Shown here: piece after piece, positions 40,519-43,287 of the stretch
How the letters are laid out: every line of letters starts with the position of its first letter
Position numbering within the stretch: position 1 is the stretch's first letter
Assembly (NCBI GenBank): GCA_016191955.1
Contig: JACPVC010000100.1
Location: forward strand, 1-43,287
Reading direction: 5' to 3'
Origin: Chloroflexota bacterium
GTDB lineage: Bacteria; Chloroflexota; Anaerolineae; Anaerolineales; Villigracilaceae
DNA: 43,287 nt
The notes under the pieces: generated by a model
Told to the model about the DNA's origin: nothing
The model's database searches: none
The model's input: the letters and a program-made list of their open reading frames with translations, nothing else
Made by a program: the position numbers and the translations under genes

Positions 40519-40551
40519 AAACCTGACAGGTCTTTAAGACCTGTCAGGTTT
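40519..40551. repeat. Perfect 16-bp-arm palindrome in the tig leader
   Basis: AAACCTGACAGGTCTT is followed after one T by its exact reverse complement. It lies about 20 bp before the tig start codon on the minus strand, so in mRNA it would form a strong hairpin next to the ribosome site. A tail TTTATTATG follows on the plus strand only. It resembles widespread AACCTGACAGG-type dispersed palindromes. Confidence 0.7.
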
Positions 40552-40563
40552 TATTATGTTTAG

Positions 40564-40736
40564 GACTTTCGCTCGTTCTTCTTGCGTTCGTGTCACCCTG
40601 AGCGATAGCGACCCATGCACCGCGCTGCGGATGCAGTGCCGGTGAGAGTCTCTACGATAATCTCAGAGATTCTTCGCTCACTTGCACCGCGCTGCGGATG
40701 CAGTGCAGGTGTCGCTCAGAATGACAAGCGGAAGTC
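40564..40736. repeat. Nested palindromic repeat with an internal 23-bp direct repeat
   Basis: Outer arms GACTTTCGC / GCGGAAGTC and GTGTCACCCTGAGCGA / TCGCTCAGAATGACA are inverted. The centre, CTCTACGATAATCTCAGAGA, matches the centre of the element at 35751. Between arms and centre a 23-bp unit (starting GCACCGCGCTGCGG) occurs twice in the same orientation, at 40617-40639 and 40684-40706, identical. The ends do not match the family-2 ends, and no direct repeat borders it. Confidence 0.65.
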
Positions 40737-40747
40737 TTTATATTTTG

Positions 40748-40829
40748 TGGGGATGGAGGGGGTCGAACCCTCACGCCTTGCGGCATGGCGTCCTAAGCGC
40801 CACCTGTCTGCCAGTTCCAGCACATCCCC
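40748..40829 (-). tRNA. tRNA-Leu (anticodon UAG)
   Basis: The minus strand folds into a tRNA: acceptor arms GGGGATG / CATCCCC with discriminator A, anticodon stem TGGCG / CGCCA around the loop CTTAGGA (anticodon TAG, reading CTA and other CTN codons), a long variable arm (TGCCGCAAGGCG) as required for class II tRNA-Leu, and T loop GGTTCGACCCC. CCA is not encoded. It is upstream of tig on the same strand. Confidence 0.95.
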
Positions 40830-40855
40830 GGTTTTGTGTGCCCACAGGCGGCGCA

Positions 40856-40861
40856 ATTATA
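40856..40861 (-). promoter_or_regulatory. Candidate -10 of tRNA-Leu
   Basis: TATAAT on the minus strand, 26 bp upstream of the mature tRNA 5' end. No good -35 hexamer at 16-18 bp was found. Confidence 0.5.
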
Positions 40862-41004
40862 CCGTAGGGTTTGCCCAAATCGGTGGTTTTTGTGATGCTC
40901 TTGTCGAGAGGTCTCCTTGTGCTTTAAACAGGTGTTTTTGGTGCTCGAACTACTCTGGTTGAAGCATAAAATGATTGGCAGTAGCAGCAATATATGAACT
41001 TTAA

Positions 41005-41024
41005 TTGGCGTTAGAGAACGCCAA
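41005..41024. repeat. Short perfect palindrome
   Basis: TTGGCGTT AGAG AACGCCAA: 8-bp arms and 4-base loop, no T-run. It lies in the 390-bp stretch between tRNA-Leu and bcp, which otherwise shows no coding signal. Confidence 0.5.
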
Positions 41025-41112
41025 CTACGCGGTTACGGTATTTATTTGTTAATTTCCATCAGTCGCTATTACGCTTTTCGGCTGTCAAAATGAACCTAAT
41101 GTAGGAGATGGA

Positions 41113-41131
41113 TTTCACAATATTTGTGAAA
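41113..41131. promoter_or_regulatory. Candidate operator palindrome upstream of bcp
   Basis: TTTCACAA TAT TTGTGAAA: 8-bp perfect arms with a 3-bp centre, A/T-rich, about 50 bp upstream of the bcp -10 box. The size and symmetry fit a dimeric repressor or activator site. It is not the Rex order (TTGTGAA first) nor the CRP order (TGTGA first), so I do not name a regulator. Confidence 0.45.
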
Positions 41132-41159
41132 CTTTTCCTTACATTGCATATCTATTATC

Positions 41160-41186
41160 TTTACTGTAAATGATTGCAGGTATAAT
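41160..41186 (+). promoter_or_regulatory. Promoter of bcp
   Basis: A consensus TATAAT at 41181-41186 with a weaker TTTACT at 41160-41165 (15-bp spacing). The start codon follows 37 bp after the -10 box. Confidence 0.6.
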
Positions 41187-41222
41187 AGCGCGCATACTTC
41201 CCTGGAGAGAGAGTACATTTTT

Positions 41223-41687
41223 ATGCCCGTTCCTTTCGGCATTTCTGCCCCTGCATTTGAATTGCTCGACGATACAAATACCCCACGTAAACTTTCCGAT
41301 TATCGCGGAAAGAACGTCATCCTCTATTTTTATCCAAAAGATAATACTTCGGGCTGCACAACAGAAGCCTGTAATTTTCGGGATGACTATTCTGCATACG
41401 AGAGGGCAGGGGTGGTGATCCTCGGCGTCAGCCCGGACTCGGTTTCATCCCATACCAAGTTTAAAACGAAGTATCAACTTCAGTTCCCTCTGCTTGCCGA
41501 TGAAGGTCATAAAGTCTGCGATCTTTATGGCGTGTGGGGACCAAAGAAGTTTATGGGCAAGTCTTATGAAGGTGTTCTTCGCACGACCTTCTTGATCGAC
41601 CCCGATGGAATTATCAAAAAAGTTTATGAAGGTGTGCGTCCTGCGGAACACAGCCAGGAATTGCTCTCCGAATTGGGCTTGGCTTAA
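41223..41687 (+). CDS. bcp: Thioredoxin-dependent peroxiredoxin, Bcp/PrxQ type
   Basis: A 154-residue peroxidase that reduces hydrogen peroxide and organic hydroperoxides in the cytoplasm using thioredoxin. Peroxidatic Cys45 and resolving Cys50 lie in TSGCTTEAC, the two-Cys spacing typical of PrxQ. FPLLADEGHKVCDLYGVWG and VLRTTFLIDPDGII are conserved. The length is standard. The track's upstream 41170 frame is a shadow; ATG 41223 has GGAGAG upstream. It is a single-gene unit with its own promoter and a palindromic candidate operator. Confidence 0.95.
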   Translation: MPVPFGISAPAFELLDDTNTPRKLSDYRGKNVILYFYPKDNTSGCTTEACNFRDDYSAYERAGVVILGVSPDSVSSHTKFKTKYQLQFPLLADEGHKVCDLYGVWGPKKFMGKSYEGVLRTTFLIDPDGIIKKVYEGVRPAEHSQELLSELGLA

Positions 41688-41733
41688 CCTCCGCACACCA
41701 GAATAGAAGTTATCGTGTTATAGCATTCCAAAT

Positions 41734-41775
41734 TGCCGACGGTATCCAGTACTCCGTCGGCATGATTTGTGAGTT
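41734..41775 (+). terminator. Probable terminator of bcp
   Basis: Stem TGCCGACGG / CCGTCGGCA with an 11-base loop, followed by TGATTTGTGAGTTTT. The T-run is interrupted, so strength is uncertain. Confidence 0.6.
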
Positions 41776-41807
41776 TTACAGGTTAAAAATACTTGTGCAG
41801 TTGAACA

Positions 41808-41929
41808 GGGAGCACTCAAAGTCTGTTAGTAGTTTGGCTCAAGCCGCCGTCCTCGGCGGCGTTCTGCGAGTAAATCCTTCGCCGAGGACGGCGAAAGGAG
41901 CAGGTCATCTACAAACTTTTAGCGCACCC
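41808..41929 (-). mobile_element. Family-1 miniature element (122 bp) with 8-bp target duplication
   Basis: It is the reverse orientation of the copy at 17177-17317, with the same ends (GGGAGCACTCAAAGTCTG on the left, AGCGCACCC on the right). GTTGAACA stands directly outside both edges (41800-41807 and 41930-41937). It is 19 bp shorter because the loop of the second internal hairpin is missing. It lies directly upstream of the cytochrome oxidase promoter: its right duplication ends 7 bp before the -35 box. Confidence 0.82.
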
Positions 41930-41944
41930 GTTGAACAAATAATA

Positions 41945-41973
41945 GTGACAAGGTAAAGGGACTTTGATATAAT
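41945..41973 (+). promoter_or_regulatory. Promoter of the cytochrome c oxidase operon
   Basis: GTGACA and TATAAT separated by exactly 17 bases, close to consensus. Predicted start near 41980, giving a leader of about 95 nt with a hairpin before the coxB ribosome site. Confidence 0.75.
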
Positions 41974-42031
41974 CCCTGCTTGTGAAAATTGAGACAATTC
42001 ATACGAAATTTGTCCGATTTTAGTTAATCAT

Positions 42032-42047
42032 CGGGGCATCAGCCCCG
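42032..42047 (+). other. Leader hairpin before coxB
   Basis: CGGGGC ATCA GCCCCG, followed by TTCAATCTTTT and then the GGAGAG ribosome site at 42061. It could be a weak attenuator or an mRNA-protecting structure. Confidence 0.5.
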
Positions 42048-42073
42048 TTCAATCTTTTGAGGAGAGATAGTCT

Positions 42074-43090
42074 ATGGGCCATTTTGTAATTGTGGGGATC
42101 TTGGTCATCGTCATGACCGTTCTCACGTATCTCGGTCTCGATGCTGCCGGGCTTGCAACGCAAATGAATCCTGTTGCTGCCAGCGCGCAAGCCGCTCCCA
42201 TTGATCAGTTGTGGCATTGGGAAGTGATCGTTGTTTCCTTCCTATTTTCCCTGATCGTTGTACCGATGATGTACAGCCTGGTGGTCTTCCGCCAGAAGAA
42301 AGGGGAGATGAAGGATGGCGAGCATATGGAAGGCAACGCCACCCTTGAGATTGCATGGACGGTTGTACCGCTCATCATCGTGGTGGTTTTTGCATATCTG
42401 GGCGCTTATTCACTCGGTGAAGTCCGCCGGGTGGACCCCAATGCCATGGTCATCAACGTCAGGGCACAGCAATTCACGTGGACGTTCGAATATCCCGAAT
42501 ACGGTTTCATCAGCACCGAACTGCACCTTCCTGTAGATCGACAGGTAGTGCTCAAGATGGAATCGGCGGATGTCATCCACTCATTCTGGGTTCCCGAATT
42601 CCGCGTCAAGCAGGACGTTGTGCCGGGTCGCATCACCGAATATCGCATCACACCGACGCTTGAGGGCAGCTACAAAGTCCGTTGCGCGGAACTTTGTGGT
42701 ACTACTCATGCTTACATGGAAAGTCCCGTGGTTGTGAACAGCCAGGCAGAGTACGATGCCTGGATCGTGGAACAGGTCAAGATCGCGGAAGAATCAAAAA
42801 CCCCCGAGGGGCAAGGTAAAGTTCTCGCCACCAAGTATGGTTGTATTGGTTGTCACTCTGCGGACGGTTCTCCGCTCACCGGTCCTACCTGGTTCAATTT
42901 ATACGGCTCGGATGTGAAACTTGCCGACGGCTCCACCGTGGCCGCCGACGATGCCTTCCTTGCCGAGTCCATTCTCGACCCGAACGCAAAGATCGTTGAA
43001 GGCTTCCCGTCCCCGTCTGTGATGCCTCCCTACGCATTGACCGATGAAGAAATTACAAACCTCATCGCGTACATCAAAACGCTGAAATAG
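42074..43090 (+). CDS. coxB: Cytochrome c oxidase subunit II with fused cytochrome c domain
   Basis: A 338-residue membrane-bound electron entry subunit of a haem-copper oxidase. The N-terminal membrane segment (1-20) may be a signal, and two further helices follow (about 50-72 and 95-116). The cupredoxin domain holds the CuA ligands His169 (VIHSFWVPEF), Cys204 and Cys208 (CAELCG), His212 and Met215. A C-terminal cytochrome c domain has CIGCH (257-261) and distal Met317 in SVMPPYALTDEEI. This caa3-type layout carries electrons from cytochrome c to CuA. ATG 42074 with GGAGAG upstream. The next gene starts 15 bp later. Confidence 0.95.
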   Translation: MGHFVIVGILVIVMTVLTYLGLDAAGLATQMNPVAASAQAAPIDQLWHWEVIVVSFLFSLIVVPMMYSLVVFRQKKGEMKDGEHMEGNATLEIAWTVVPLIIVVVFAYLGAYSLGEVRRVDPNAMVINVRAQQFTWTFEYPEYGFISTELHLPVDRQVVLKMESADVIHSFWVPEFRVKQDVVPGRITEYRITPTLEGSYKVRCAELCGTTHAYMESPVVVNSQAEYDAWIVEQVKIAEESKTPEGQGKVLATKYGCIGCHSADGSPLTGPTWFNLYGSDVKLADGSTVAADDAFLAESILDPNAKIVEGFPSPSVMPPYALTDEEITNLIAYIKTLK

Positions 43091-43105
43091 TTAAGAGGAA
43101 TTGAT

Positions 43106-43287
43106 ATGAAAAATATGCATCCATTTTGGCGTGGCATTCTATACATGCTTGTTTTAGGATTGCTAGGCTATGGAATTGGGCTTGGGCTGGATTTTCTTGC
43201 GAATGGCACCATCACTTTCTCAGGTCCTGTCTCATCTGTATTCGCCTTGTTCCTTGGTTTTACAGCCTTCTTCCTCGGTGTGTTTGG
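43106..43287 (+). CDS. Membrane protein, probably next cytochrome oxidase operon gene (5' part only)
   Basis: ATG 43106 with AAGAGGA upstream opens a frame that runs off the window (about 60 codons: MKNMHPFWRGILYMLVLGLLGYGIGLG...). Two hydrophobic segments are visible. It directly follows coxB and should be part of the oxidase operon, possibly an N-terminally extended subunit I. The visible part contains none of the haem-ligand motifs, so the identity is open. Confidence 0.7.
   Translation, partial: MKNMHPFWRGILYMLVLGLLGYGIGLGLDFLANGTITFSGPVSSVFALFLGFTAFFLGVF

Noticed and set aside
40617-40706. Two identical 23-bp direct repeats as a minimal CRISPR
   Set aside because: Only two units, 44 bp apart, embedded in the arms of a larger palindrome, and no cas gene in the window.
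41113-41131. Rex or CRP/FNR binding site
   Set aside because: Half-sites are in the opposite order to both consensus sites, so only an unnamed candidate operator is reported.
41762-41956. ORF sharing the peptide SVSSLAQAAVL with ORFs near 17184 and 5799
   Set aside because: The shared peptide is translated repeat sequence in family-1 elements, not a conserved protein.
1-43287. Integrated phage, conjugative element or defence island
   Set aside because: No integrase, transposase, phage structural, toxin-antitoxin or restriction gene was recognised; the only mobile DNA is the small non-coding elements.

Overview
The window looks like a chromosomal segment of a member of the Chloroflexota, most likely class Anaerolineae. 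This is inferred from gene style, not from a marker gene. The signs are lipoproteins with Thr/Pro- or Ala/Glu-rich linkers, an NBR1-type Ig-like domain protein, a giant SARP/BTAD regulator fused to a NTPase, an M29 aminopeptidase, a cytochrome oxidase subunit II with a fused cytochrome c, and intergenic regions packed with palindromic repeats. No phage, plasmid, CRISPR array or transposase gene was found.

Layout. 1-5147 (+): a five-gene ABC import operon (lipoprotein, two permeases, ATPase) ending in an alkaline-phosphatase-superfamily hydrolase. 5156-10192 (-): a DJ-1/PfpI protein, a carotenoid pair (CrtB then CrtI, overlapping by ATGA), and a YjbQ-aldo/keto reductase pair. 10297-17105: a DUF3592-like membrane protein (+) facing a large secreted ExeM/NucH-type nuclease (-), then a three-gene operon (4-TM protein, PNPOx-like flavoprotein, DUF4342 protein) and an M29 aminopeptidase (-). 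17414-24885 (+): a GNAT-like protein, the 1151-residue BTAD-NTPase regulator, a 77-residue protein, a lipoprotein and a secreted protein of unknown function. 25030-27312 (-): a membrane histidine kinase, divergent from a GH13-like protein (+) with a histone-H1-like lysine tail. 30358-33608 (+): a compact promoter/mini-ORF/terminator cassette, an 80-residue SWIM zinc-finger protein, a Tat-exported L,D-transpeptidase and an orphan DNA methyltransferase. 33658-35567 (-): a pseudo-receiver response regulator and RlmN. 36033-37034 (+): an NBR1-Ig/FN3 surface protein. 37360-40829 (-): HAD phosphatase, ClpP, trigger factor and tRNA-Leu(UAG). 41223-43287 (+): a Bcp peroxiredoxin and the start of a cytochrome c oxidase operon, cut by the window edge.

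The most unusual content is non-coding. Two families of small insertion elements can be delimited base by base from direct repeats at their edges. Family 1 (17177-17317 and 41808-41929, with a decayed relative at 5875-6015) is 141/122 bp, starts and ends with GGG/CCC, and is bounded by 8-bp direct repeats. Family 2 (8761-8913, 30358-30508, 35751-35855) is 105-153 bp, has 12-13-bp inverted ends (CTCACCTTACGCA or CTGATGTTAYGC) and is bounded by 7-bp A/T-rich direct repeats. Two family-2 copies sit immediately after a stop codon, with the stop inside the duplicated target TAARTAA. Family-2 copies combine the same ends with different palindromic cores, and the same core with different but still self-complementary ends. 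Further nested palindromes (1365, 23480, 35875, 40564) may be decayed or related elements.

How the genes fit together: the segment is mainly housekeeping and envelope functions (protein quality control by trigger factor and ClpP, rRNA methylation, aerobic respiration, peroxide defence, carotenoid synthesis, nutrient import, extracellular nuclease), with a scatter of unlinked regulators. Coordinates, motifs and repeats were read directly from the sequence; family names come from recognisable motifs without database searches.
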